NCBI GenBank assembly: GCA_023433505.1
Contig: JAEZCO010000118.1
Location: forward strand, 1-64,000
Direction: 5' to 3'
From: Bacillota bacterium
GTDB lineage: Bacteria; Bacillota; Clostridia; Acetivibrionales; DTU013
DNA: 64,000 nucleotides
Shown: in pieces, positions 35,050 to 43,525 of the stretch
Position numbering within the stretch: the first letter of the stretch is position 1
Layout of the letters: each line of letters starts with the position of its first letter
The notes under the pieces: generated by a model
The model's database searches: none
What the model was told of the DNA's origin: nothing
Seen by the model: the letters and a program-made list of their open reading frames with translations, nothing else
Translations under genes and position numbers: made by a program

Positions 35050-35448
35050 ATGAAGGAAAAAAGCTATGGCAGGAAATATATGCGGATCAAGCCGGAGAGT
35101 CCTATATTCGCCGATATTTCCATTGTCTGTATCGGAGATAAAAAGGTAATTACAGGTACGGCAAGGGTCAGAATCGCCGATCTCAGCCCCGGCGGCTTGA
35201 GATTTCTTTCTCCCCTCAGTCTGCCTGCGGATAACCGTGTTTTGATTGAATTGCTCTTTACCGTATTGGACCGCACTTTCAAGTTGAATGGGCATATCGT
35301 CCATAAGACGGCGGTTGAAGTAAATGAATATGAATACGGTTTCCGGTTTACACAGGCGGATGCAGAACTGAGAGCCTGTTTGAAGCAGCTTTTCAACAAC
35401 AGGTTTGTCAGGCTCAACAAGCATATTGTATTTTTAAGATTCAACTGA
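35050..35448 (+). CDS. PilZ domain protein
   Basis: This 132-residue protein consists of one PilZ domain. The c-di-GMP-binding motifs are RKYMR (Arg8 and Arg12) and DLSPGG (Asp44, Ser46, Gly49). It therefore probably binds c-di-GMP and may change motility or surface behaviour. A diguanylate cyclase is encoded at 53483. GGCAGGTG precedes the start and partly pairs with the sequence just upstream. Confidence 0.85.
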   Translation: MKEKSYGRKYMRIKPESPIFADISIVCIGDKKVITGTARVRIADLSPGGLRFLSPLSLPADNRVLIELLFTVLDRTFKLNGHIVHKTAVEVNEYEYGFRFTQADAELRACLKQLFNNRFVRLNKHIVFLRFN

Positions 35449-35495
35449 TGCCGTAAAGCGGACTGTTTACGAATTTAATACTGACACATCAGCAA

Positions 35496-35522
35496 TTAGC
35501 ACTCTCGAGATTAGAGTGCTAA
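35496..35522 (+). promoter_or_regulatory. CIRCE element, HrcA operator
   Basis: A perfect CIRCE: TTAGCACTC (35496-35504), nine bases, GAGTGCTAA (35514-35522). HrcA binds this site and represses heat-shock genes. It lies 104 bases upstream of htpG and seven bases before the -35 box. Confidence 0.96.
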
Positions 35523-35529
35523 TTTTATC

Positions 35530-35559
35530 TTGACAAGGAATTCTTCAAAGTTGTAATAT
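35530..35559 (+). promoter_or_regulatory. htpG promoter
   Basis: TTGACA (35530-35535) and TAATAT (35554-35559) are 18 bases apart, a near-consensus sigma-A promoter next to CIRCE. Confidence 0.75.
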
Positions 35560-35625
35560 AATTATTGAATGATTGATATTATTACCAATCAATAAACGAT
35601 ATCTATATTACAGGAGGGGTTTGAA

Positions 35626-37536
35626 ATGCCGCTTGAAAACGGACACATATCCATTCATACCGAAAATATTCTACCGATAATAAAAAAATGGCTCTACTCT
35701 GAAAAGGATATTTTCATCCGCGAGCTTGTTTCCAATTCAAATGACGCCATAAGCAAGCTCAGGAAGCTTGTTTCCATAGGCGAGGCACAAATTGGCGGAG
35801 AAGAAAAATACACCATCAAAGTGGTTGTCAATAAGGACGACAAAACCATAAAGGTGATTGACAACGGCATTGGGATGACCGAGGAAGAAGTCAGAAAATA
35901 CATCAACCAGATCGCATTTTCCGGGGCGGTGGATTTTCTTGAAAAGTATAAGGATAAAGCAGACGAAGGGAATCAGATCATCGGACATTTCGGTCTTGGC
36001 TTCTACTCAGCTTTCATGGTGTCGGAAAAGGTGCAAATCGATACGCTTTCCTTTCAGGAAGGCGAGAAGGCTGTAAGATGGACAAGCAGCGGCGGTACGG
36101 AATATGAGATGGACGACTCCGACCGGAATGAAAGAGGGACAACCGTAACGCTGTACTTATCGGAGGACAGTTTTGAATATCTTGAATACTTCAAAATGCG
36201 TGAGGTCCTGGTGAAGTATTGTTCTTTCCTGCCTTTTGAGGTTTATCTCGAAGACGCGGCAAAGAAGGAAGAGCCGAAGGAAGAGAAAGAAAAGGACGAA
36301 GAAGAGAAAATAGAAGAGCCCAAGCCGCTGAACGATACACATCCCCTTTGGCTGAAAAATCCCAAGGATTGCACAGATGAAGAATATAAGGCTTTCTACA
36401 CAAAGGTTTTTCACGATTTCAACGAACCTTTGTTCTGGATTCATTTAAATATGGATTATCCCTTCAACCTGAAGGGGATATTGTTCTTCCCGAAGCTTAA
36501 GCATGAGTTTGAGACCAATGAAGGACAGATCAAGCTCTATTACAATCAGGTGTTTGTAGCCGACAATATCAAGGAAGTCATACCCGAGTTCCTTCTGCTG
36601 CTAAAGGGTGTGATCGATTGTCCGGACCTGCCGCTGAATGTTTCCAGGAGCTTCCTGCAAAATGACGGCTATGTATCGAAGATATCCACCCATATCACCA
36701 AAAAAGTGGCGGACAAGCTTACCTCGATTTTTGAAAACGAAAGAGAGAGTTACAACAAGTACTGGGATGACATCAACCCTTTTGTAAAGTATGGCTGTAT
36801 CCGGGAAGCGAAATTCTACGAAAAAGCAAAGGACATCGTCATATTCAAGACGACCAACGGCGATTACATCACCTTGAAGGACTACCTGGAGAGAAACAAG
36901 GAAAAGCATGAGAACAAGGTGTTCTATGTATCGGATGAGAAGCAGCAGTCACAGTATATCCGAATCTTCAAGGAACATGGCATGGAAGCAGTGATTCTGG
37001 CATCCATGATCGACAACCATTTTATACAGTTCCTCGAAACGAAGGAAAGCAATATTAAGTTCACAAGAATCGACTCCGACCTTTCCGACAGTTTAAAGGA
37101 AAACGGAGAGGGTGAGACGGATAAAACCGTTGCGGAAGAGCTGGAGAAATTGTTTAAAGCGGCCCTTGCCAACGATCAACTGAAGGTTCAGGTTGAAGCT
37201 TTGAAGGCAGCCACGGTTCCGGGCATGATCCTGCTTTCCGAGTACTCCAGGAGAATGCAGGAAATGAGCAGGATGTACGGCGGGGGAATGGACATGAGAA
37301 GCATGTTCCCAGAAGAGCAGACCCTGGTGTTGAACAGAAGCAATCACTTGATTAAGGCTTTGTTGAAATTGAAAGACATCGAAGATAAGAAAGCCGATAC
37401 CGACATGATCTGCCAGCACATTTACGATCTTGCGATGATGAGCCATAAACAGCTTGAGCCTGAGGCCATGACAAGGTTTATCGACAGAAGCAATGAGCTG
37501 CTGGCAAGACTTGCAGATATTGAATCAGCAGTGTAA
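35626..37536 (+). CDS. htpG: Hsp90-family chaperone HtpG
   Basis: This 636-residue chaperone has the GHKL ATPase domain at the N-terminus (RELVSNSNDAISKLR, DNGIGMT, GHFGLGFYSAFMV), a middle client-binding domain after a charged lysine/glutamate-rich stretch around residues 205-235, and a C-terminal dimerisation domain. Length is normal for bacteria. AGGAGGGG precedes the ATG. The perfect CIRCE upstream puts it under HrcA, unlike Bacillus subtilis htpG, which is not in the HrcA regulon. Confidence 0.97.
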   Translation: MPLENGHISIHTENILPIIKKWLYSEKDIFIRELVSNSNDAISKLRKLVSIGEAQIGGEEKYTIKVVVNKDDKTIKVIDNGIGMTEEEVRKYINQIAFSGAVDFLEKYKDKADEGNQIIGHFGLGFYSAFMVSEKVQIDTLSFQEGEKAVRWTSSGGTEYEMDDSDRNERGTTVTLYLSEDSFEYLEYFKMREVLVKYCSFLPFEVYLEDAAKKEEPKEEKEKDEEEKIEEPKPLNDTHPLWLKNPKDCTDEEYKAFYTKVFHDFNEPLFWIHLNMDYPFNLKGILFFPKLKHEFETNEGQIKLYYNQVFVADNIKEVIPEFLLLLKGVIDCPDLPLNVSRSFLQNDGYVSKISTHITKKVADKLTSIFENERESYNKYWDDINPFVKYGCIREAKFYEKAKDIVIFKTTNGDYITLKDYLERNKEKHENKVFYVSDEKQQSQYIRIFKEHGMEAVILASMIDNHFIQFLETKESNIKFTRIDSDLSDSLKENGEGETDKTVAEELEKLFKAALANDQLKVQVEALKAATVPGMILLSEYSRRMQEMSRMYGGGMDMRSMFPEEQTLVLNRSNHLIKALLKLKDIEDKKADTDMICQHIYDLAMMSHKQLEPEAMTRFIDRSNELLARLADIESAV

Positions 37537-37595
37537 GCTGGGACAAAAGCGATAAATTAGGATGAATCTGTAAATCCTTTTATGCCAGATACGCT

Positions 37596-37720
37596 TGTCA
37601 TTGGTGTGAAAAGGAGTCCATTGTAGGGGCGACCACTGGTCGCCCACCCTGGAAGGATCTTGAATGGCGATCAGTGATCGCCGCTACATTTTCATACTTA
37701 AGTGTGCCGCATGCGGCATG
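37596..37720. repeat. R-family repeat with both modules and terminal inverted repeats
   Basis: The unit begins TGTAGGGGCGA (37622) with the palindrome GGGCGACCACTGGTCGCCC and ends with palindrome GGCGATCAGTGATCGCC and GCTACA (about 37688). The two outer ends are inverted copies of each other. Flanks match the copies at 8405 and 32740. This is most of a 319-base gap without genes between htpG and the acyl-CoA synthetase. Confidence 0.78.
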
Positions 37721-37784
37721 GACATTGCGGGGAGTGGTAGCGACGCGGCGATCTCAAAAATTAAGAAGCCGAAGTAAAAATTAA

Positions 37785-37812
37785 GGGGGATGTCCTTTTG
37801 GACAGCCCCCTG
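37785..37812 (-). terminator. Terminator of the acyl-CoA synthetase gene
   Basis: On the minus strand GGGGGCTGTCC pairs with GGACATCCCCC around an AAAA loop, followed by TTAATTTTT. It lies 44 bases past the stop. Confidence 0.8.
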
Positions 37813-37855
37813 TTTGTACTTAGAACACGTTAAAATATTAATTCCGTTTCTCAAC

Positions 37856-39517
37856 TCAACCTTTATCGTCATCGGTTTCACGGATCTGTACTCTTCGTAT
37901 TTTGCCGCTGATGGTCTTTGGCAGCTCTGTGACGAATTCTATGATCCTGGGGTACTTGTAGGGCGCTGTGACCTTTTTGACGTGCTCCTGAAGCTCCTTG
38001 ACCAGGTTCTCGCTGGGGGAGTAATTCTTTGAAAGCACTACGGTGGCTTTGACAATCTGCCCTCTGTCAGGGTCGGGAACGGCGGTGATGGCACATTCCA
38101 GAACCGCAGGATGCTCCAGCATGGCGCTTTCGACTTCAAAAGGGCCTATCCGGTAGCCGGAGCTTTTAATCAGATCATCGGCCCGTCCCACAAACCAGAG
38201 GTAACCGTCTTCGTCCTTCCAGGCCATATCTCCGGTATAGTAGAGACCGTCATGCCACACATTGTTTGTCAGCTGCGGGTCGCGGTAATATCCGTCAAAC
38301 ATTCCAAAGGGCTTGGATTTGTCCGTCCGGATCACAATCTGACCCTCGACGCCTACCTCGCAGGAATTTCCTTCATCATCAAGAAGATCCAGATCATAGC
38401 CGGGAGCAGGTTTTCCCATGGAACCGGGCTTGGGCTCCATCCATGGATAGGTGGCAACCGTGACGGTGAGCTCCGTTTGGCCGTAACCCTCCATAAGCTT
38501 CAAGCCCGTAGCTTTTAAAAATTGGTTGTATACCTCGGGGTTCAGCGGTTCCCCCGCGATTGAACAGTATTTCAGGTTGCTGAGATCAAATTTTGTCAGA
38601 TCCTCTTTGATAAAAAACCGATAAATCGTAGGCGGGGCGCAGAAGGAGGTGACCTTATGCTTGATGATCACATCCAGAAGGTTCTTTGGAACAAATTTGT
38701 CGTAATCATATACAAAGACGGCTGCGCCGCAGATCCACTGGCCGTAAATCTTACCCCACATGGCTTTTGCCCAGCCGGTATCTGCAACGGTAAGATGCAG
38801 GCCTCCGCTTGACACATTCTGCCAATATCCGGCAGTCAGAATATGTCCAAGGGGATATGTAAAGTTATGCTGTACCATTTTAGGCATCCCGGTGGTGCCG
38901 GAGGTAAAGTACAAAAGCATGATGTCATTGTTGCCGGCTGCTTCGTCGCCTTCAGGGCGCGTGAATTTATCCGATGCTTTTTCCAGTTCGGCCGTAAAAT
39001 CAAGCCAGCCGTCTCTCTGGCCCCCCACCAAAGCTTTTAACTTCAGCGACGGAGCTTTGGCTTCTGCTTCCTCAATATGGGAAATGACTTCAGATTCAGC
39101 TACGGAGATGATCATCTTAATATCGGCAGCGTTGCACCGGTAGACGATATCCTTCGTAGTAAGGAGATGCGTCGCCGGAATGCTGATGGCGCCAAGCTTG
39201 TGAAGAGCCAGATGGCAGAACCAGAATTCATATCTTCTTTTTAGTATCAGCATGACAGGGTCGCCCTTTTTTATGCCCTGGGCTTTCAAAAAAGAAGCGG
39301 CCTTATCACTGTAATATTTCATCTGAGCAAAGGTGAAAGTGGCTTCGGCGCCTTTATCGTCACACCACACCAGTGCGGTTCTATCCGGTTGCTGCGCTGC
39401 AATTTCATCAACGACGTCATAGGAAAAATTAAAATTGTCAGGAATGCTGATCTTGAAATCCCGATAGAAATCCTCATACGAGTCGAAATGTACCCGGGAA
39501 ACGTATTTGCTTAACAT
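37856..39517 (-). CDS. AMP-forming acyl-CoA synthetase
   Basis: This 553-residue adenylate-forming ligase activates a carboxylic acid with ATP and CoA. The P-loop is LLYFTSGTTGMPKMV, followed by YGQTE and the hinge region YYTGDMAWKDEDGYLWFVGRADDL; the catalytic lysine region is PKTISGKIRR near the C-terminus. It resembles medium-chain or archaeal-type acetyl/acyl-CoA synthetases more than classical Acs. Preferred acid unknown. The ATG at 39517 follows AGAGGTAATG. It is 32 bases after an XRE-cupin gene on the same strand, a pairing seen in many anaerobes. Confidence 0.92.
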   Translation of the reverse strand: MLSKYVSRVHFDSYEDFYRDFKISIPDNFNFSYDVVDEIAAQQPDRTALVWCDDKGAEATFTFAQMKYYSDKAASFLKAQGIKKGDPVMLILKRRYEFWFCHLALHKLGAISIPATHLLTTKDIVYRCNAADIKMIISVAESEVISHIEEAEAKAPSLKLKALVGGQRDGWLDFTAELEKASDKFTRPEGDEAAGNNDIMLLYFTSGTTGMPKMVQHNFTYPLGHILTAGYWQNVSSGGLHLTVADTGWAKAMWGKIYGQWICGAAVFVYDYDKFVPKNLLDVIIKHKVTSFCAPPTIYRFFIKEDLTKFDLSNLKYCSIAGEPLNPEVYNQFLKATGLKLMEGYGQTELTVTVATYPWMEPKPGSMGKPAPGYDLDLLDDEGNSCEVGVEGQIVIRTDKSKPFGMFDGYYRDPQLTNNVWHDGLYYTGDMAWKDEDGYLWFVGRADDLIKSSGYRIGPFEVESAMLEHPAVLECAITAVPDPDRGQIVKATVVLSKNYSPSENLVKELQEHVKKVTAPYKYPRIIEFVTELPKTISGKIRRVQIRETDDDKG

Positions 39518-39549
39518 AACATTACCTCTATTCAATAATTTTTGTAAGG

Positions 39550-40119
39550 CTAAACCAATATCATTGCAAGAAACTTGGAGTTCCGGCCGTTTAAAGCCTT
39601 CATGCCGTGGCTGCAGCTGGAATCGAAGTACAGGGAATCGCCTTCGTTGAGGGTGATCTGGTGGCCGTCGATATAGATCATCAGAGTGCCTTCCAGCACA
39701 TAGTTGAATTCCTGACCCGGATGGGAGCTGAAATGGACCGGAGAATCTTCCGCATCAGGCTCCACTGTGACTAGAAAAGGCTCCGCCTTTTTATGGATGA
39801 AGTTGTACGCCAGATTCTGATATTTATAGGGGTTTCTTCTGTCTACATTCACACCCTTGTCTTTTCTGACCAGACAATAGCGGTGAAGCCTGGGGCCCTC
39901 TCCTGTAAGAATTGCTGTCAGCTCTACGGCATATTTATTGGCAATTTCAAAGAGAAAGCCTATGGGGATATCAATACTTCCGCTTTCATATTGCCCATAC
40001 AATTCCGAAGATACTCCCAGCTCCTTCGAAAGGGTTTCTACGGAAAGACCTGCTATTTCACGCAAATCCTTTATTCTCGCGGCAATCTGTCTTATTTGAT
40101 CCGACACTCTGATCATCAT
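39550..40119 (-). CDS. XRE-family regulator with C-terminal cupin domain
   Basis: This protein of about 189 residues has an N-terminal XRE helix-turn-helix (LREIAGLSVETLSKELGVSSE) and a C-terminal cupin (HPGQEFNYVLEGTLMIYIDG, EGDSLYFDSSCSHGMKA) that could bind a small ligand. Such proteins often regulate the enzyme gene beside them, here the acyl-CoA synthetase downstream. The start is ATG 40119 or 40116 just after AAGGAAGG; the open frame upstream to 40233 has no ribosome site. Confidence 0.88.
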   Translation of the reverse strand: MMIRVSDQIRQIAARIKDLREIAGLSVETLSKELGVSSELYGQYESGSIDIPIGFLFEIANKYAVELTAILTGEGPRLHRYCLVRKDKGVNVDRRNPYKYQNLAYNFIHKKAEPFLVTVEPDAEDSPVHFSSHPGQEFNYVLEGTLMIYIDGHQITLNEGDSLYFDSSCSHGMKALNGRNSKFLAMILV

Positions 40120-40425
40120 CCTTCCTTGTGGTATATATTTTATGGTTAAACGGGATGCAATGTCTGTGGAATGCCCAACTGTCCATGATTTAACACTTAT
40201 TTTAGCATACCCGGGCGGGTAAATAAATAACAAGAAGCCGCAGAACGGTTATTCCCCGAAAAAGATAATTTTCGTTAATATTTTTTACTGTTTTTAATGT
40301 TTTTTACATCGTATAATCCGACAAAAAGGCAAATTAAGGGACATTGTTGATTGTTTTTTGCCGCAGGATTTGCTAATATAGGACTATAGGCGTTTTTCGC
40401 TGCGAATATCGGAGGGGATACACAG

Positions 40426-42453
40426 ATGTCCATCATAAAAAAAATTTCCCTTTTACTGCTGGGATTGATTCTCTTGTCAATGTCGTCAAGTGTTGTATAC
40501 ATATACATTCAATCCAATAAGACCATAATTTCCCAAAAGAATAATGAAATCCTTGCTTTTAATAAAAGCGAGTCCGAAATCATCACTCTTGCGCTTGAAA
40601 AGGAAACTGCCCAGGTGTTCACCCTGTCGGGACAAAAAGACTTCATCCGTTTTTTGGACTCGGGCTATACAAGCGGCTCTTCCTCTCCGTCCAGGGAAGA
40701 AATCGTTGAAATTCTAAAGTTCTATGCGGGCCGGTTTACCGGAACAACCCATGTTTTCCTGGGCGACAGAAATGGAAATATTGTTGCAGACAGCAATGGG
40801 GATGTTCCAGCCGCAAATATGGGAAACGAACCCTTTGTAAAAAGCGCCCTGTCGGGAGTGCCGGGCGTCAGCACATTAACAAAGGAAAATTCCTCCATTA
40901 TATTCACCGCTCCTGTCTTTGATAAAAGCGAGGTCATTGGGTTTGTCGCCAATGAGGTAAAAGCCAACATTTTTAAAAATTTGCTGGACGGCGTCAAGCT
41001 TGAAAATAATTCTCTTGGAAACAGTTATATCTATCTGCTTGACCTGGACGGTACAATCATTTATCATCCGGAGTCGTCAAAAGTCGGGACAAAAACCGGC
41101 GTCAGCAAAATGAACGAGCTGGCAAAAGATGCGTCCCAGGGGAAAGCTGTGCAGCCGGATATTATGGAATATACGGAGGGGGACCGTATTCAGATCGCGG
41201 CATATTCCGTTATTCCGAAGATTAATTGGATTTTGGTGGCAACCATTGATAGGGAGGAAGTCACCCAACCTGCAAAACAGCTTGCATCTTCCTTAATGAT
41301 CGGCGCTGCCATAATCGCTTTGATTGCCATGGGTATTGGATATTTGACGGCAAGCAGAATGGTGAGGCCAATAAAGCGGCTATCCGAAATCATCGACCGG
41401 ACCGCCCGGTTTGAGCTGGTCAAAATTACAAATTATGAAGACATACGAAAGCGAAAAGATGAAACCGGAGTCATCGGCCGGGCCATTCAAAATATGCGGG
41501 TCGAATTGAGAAGCATGGCGAAAAAAATGCTGGAAGCCTGTGAAAGCAGTGATAGCAATGCCAGAACCATCGACAATCTGATGGAGGAGTTAAAGCTGCT
41601 GACCGACGAAACACTTTCCACCACACAGGAGCTGTCCGCAGGCATGCAAGAAGCCGCAGCCACCACGCAGGAAGTGAATGCATCGACCCAGGTAATCGGT
41701 ATTGCCGTCGGGGAGATTGCACAAAAAGCAGAATTCGGGGTACAGTCGGCATTGGAAATCAGCAGGCGTGCTGAAGAATTGAAAGAGTCTGCAGCCATAG
41801 CGGGAGAAAATGCCGCAAATATCTATAATGATGTAAGAGTTGACCTTATGGCTGCAATTGAGCAATCCAGAGCGGTTACGCAGATAGAGGGCATGGCGCA
41901 GGTGATACTGCAGATTACTTCACAAACGAATCTGCTGGCTCTGAACGCGGCCATAGAGGCGGCTCGCGCAGGCGAATACGGCAAAGGCTTCGCCGTGGTG
42001 GCGGATGAAATCCGAAAACTTGCGGAGCAGTCCTCAAAAGCCGCGGACAGTATAAAAAATACGGTCAGTGTCGTGAAGAAATCTGTTGAGAATTTATCGG
42101 AAAGCTCCGGTAAAATTCTGAACTTCATGGATACCGACATCCTGGTGGATTATGAGAAGCTGATAAAAACAGGCGAACAATATTCTGCCGATGCGGGATA
42201 CTTTAAAGCCGCCATGGCTGAATTCAGCGGTACATCCAATCAGCTGAGAGAATCCATTGAAGCAATTACCCGGGCGGTAAATGAAATCAGCATCACCGTG
42301 AACGAAGCTGCCAAAGGCTCGGGTGATATAGCTTCGGGAGCAGTAAGCATTGCGGAACAGATCAGCAATGTCAGCGATTGCAGCCGAAATAACCTTGACA
42401 GTATGCAAAAGCTGGAGGAGCTGATCCGGAGGTTTACGCTGGACGACAGGTAG
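40426..42453 (+). CDS. Methyl-accepting chemotaxis protein
   Basis: This 675-residue receptor has a membrane span at about 5-27, a periplasm-side sensing domain of about 250 residues that looks like a double Cache fold (DLDGTIIYHPESSKVG is typical), a second span at about 287-308, a HAMP domain, and a long methyl-accepting coiled coil. The signalling tip is TNLLALNAAIEAARAGEYGK. GGAGGGG lies upstream of the ATG. It signals to CheA; the ligand is not known. No che or flagellar genes are nearby. A convergent LysR gene ends seven bases after its stop. Confidence 0.95.
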   Translation: MSIIKKISLLLLGLILLSMSSSVVYIYIQSNKTIISQKNNEILAFNKSESEIITLALEKETAQVFTLSGQKDFIRFLDSGYTSGSSSPSREEIVEILKFYAGRFTGTTHVFLGDRNGNIVADSNGDVPAANMGNEPFVKSALSGVPGVSTLTKENSSIIFTAPVFDKSEVIGFVANEVKANIFKNLLDGVKLENNSLGNSYIYLLDLDGTIIYHPESSKVGTKTGVSKMNELAKDASQGKAVQPDIMEYTEGDRIQIAAYSVIPKINWILVATIDREEVTQPAKQLASSLMIGAAIIALIAMGIGYLTASRMVRPIKRLSEIIDRTARFELVKITNYEDIRKRKDETGVIGRAIQNMRVELRSMAKKMLEACESSDSNARTIDNLMEELKLLTDETLSTTQELSAGMQEAAATTQEVNASTQVIGIAVGEIAQKAEFGVQSALEISRRAEELKESAAIAGENAANIYNDVRVDLMAAIEQSRAVTQIEGMAQVILQITSQTNLLALNAAIEAARAGEYGKGFAVVADEIRKLAEQSSKAADSIKNTVSVVKKSVENLSESSGKILNFMDTDILVDYEKLIKTGEQYSADAGYFKAAMAEFSGTSNQLRESIEAITRAVNEISITVNEAAKGSGDIASGAVSIAEQISNVSDCSRNNLDSMQKLEELIRRFTLDDR

Positions 42454-42460
42454 TAAGGTA

Positions 42461-43345
42461 TCAAGTGCCGGTCAGGTGCTTTAAAAACTCTGACGATGCC
42501 TGTGATAAAGGCATGTCCTTCATGAAAACAAAACCAAGCCTTCGAGATTGGAAGGCTTCTTTTGTTTTTACGGCAAATAATTCTCCCGAGCGCATGAGCA
42601 TTTCGGCGCTTTCCTTAAGCACATGGGCTATACCGAGACCGATCCGCGCGAATTCTACCAGGAGTTCTACGCTTTCAAGCTCTATTTCAGGGAAGATATT
42701 TACACCAAGCTCCTTAAATGTAATGTCGATATTACGTCTTGTGGAGCTATCCTGTTGAAGCAGCAGCAGAGGGTATTTTGAAAGCTCTTTAATGGATATT
42801 GCTTTATCCTTGAGCTCGGCGTATTTGCCGGAAGCTACGAATAGATCGTCCACTTCCCTGAAAGCCTGTGTAATGATACTTTCGTCCGCAACAGGCAAAG
42901 TAACAAGGCCAAAATCAATCTGGCCGCTTTTTAGTATTTCTATGATCTGCGGCGATGTACGGTTGACAACCTTGAATTTGATATTGGGATACAGTTTGAT
43001 AAATTCCTGTATATACGGGATCAGAAAGAAGCGGCAGTTGGTGTCTCCAACGCCGATCCTGATTTCGCCGAGACCCAGATTCTGCATCTCAAGTATTTTT
43101 TCTTCTGCGGTCTTTATGAAATTATACGCCTGTTCCACATGCTTCAGGAGTACCTCTCCTTCTTTTGTCAATCGAATGCTCCGGGTCCTTCGGATGAAAA
43201 GCCTGCTGCCCATTTTTTCCTCAAGATTTCCGATGGCCTGGCTCACGGCAGACTGGGTAATGAACAGCTTTTTTGCAGCTCCGGAAAAGCTTGCCGCTTT
43301 TGCTGTCTGATAGAAAATTTTATACAATTCAAAATTTATATCCAT
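42461..43345 (-). CDS. LysR family transcriptional regulator
   Basis: This 294-residue regulator has the LysR winged HTH (ASFSGAAKKLFITQSAVSQAIGN within residues 18-40) and a substrate-binding domain of the CysL/CbbR type. AGGTGAG precedes the ATG. It is divergent from purL; the 180-base region between could hold its autoregulatory sites. The target is not certain. Confidence 0.92.
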   Translation of the reverse strand: MDINFELYKIFYQTAKAASFSGAAKKLFITQSAVSQAIGNLEEKMGSRLFIRRTRSIRLTKEGEVLLKHVEQAYNFIKTAEEKILEMQNLGLGEIRIGVGDTNCRFFLIPYIQEFIKLYPNIKFKVVNRTSPQIIEILKSGQIDFGLVTLPVADESIITQAFREVDDLFVASGKYAELKDKAISIKELSKYPLLLLQQDSSTRRNIDITFKELGVNIFPEIELESVELLVEFARIGLGIAHVLKESAEMLMRSGELFAVKTKEAFQSRRLGFVFMKDMPLSQASSEFLKHLTGT

Positions 43346-43525
43346 AATCTCACCTAATAAATAGTATTAGTATTATTAATTTTACTTATAGATTATATCA
43401 TAGTATAATTTTAGTATCAATCAAGCAAAATCAATGCAGGCCGGATTTCGCCGGCCATAAAAGTTTGGAAATGAAACGGAGACGGATCAAAATCTGTCCG
43501 GAGATATACAGGAGGCATGGCGGAA
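43346..43525. other. Divergent lysR-purL control region
   Basis: The AT-rich left half contains a dyad-like stretch (TATTAGTATTATTAAT near 43365) of the kind LysR proteins bind, and a TATAAT-like box near 43403. The right half can form GGCCGG/CCGGCC (about 43440-43458) and a 7-bp stem GACGGAT/ATCTGTC (about 43481-43498) just before the purL ribosome site. No purine riboswitch consensus was seen. Confidence 0.35.

Noticed and set aside
43346..43525. Purine riboswitch before purL
   Set aside because: The hairpins present do not form the three-way junction or conserved core of the purine aptamer.
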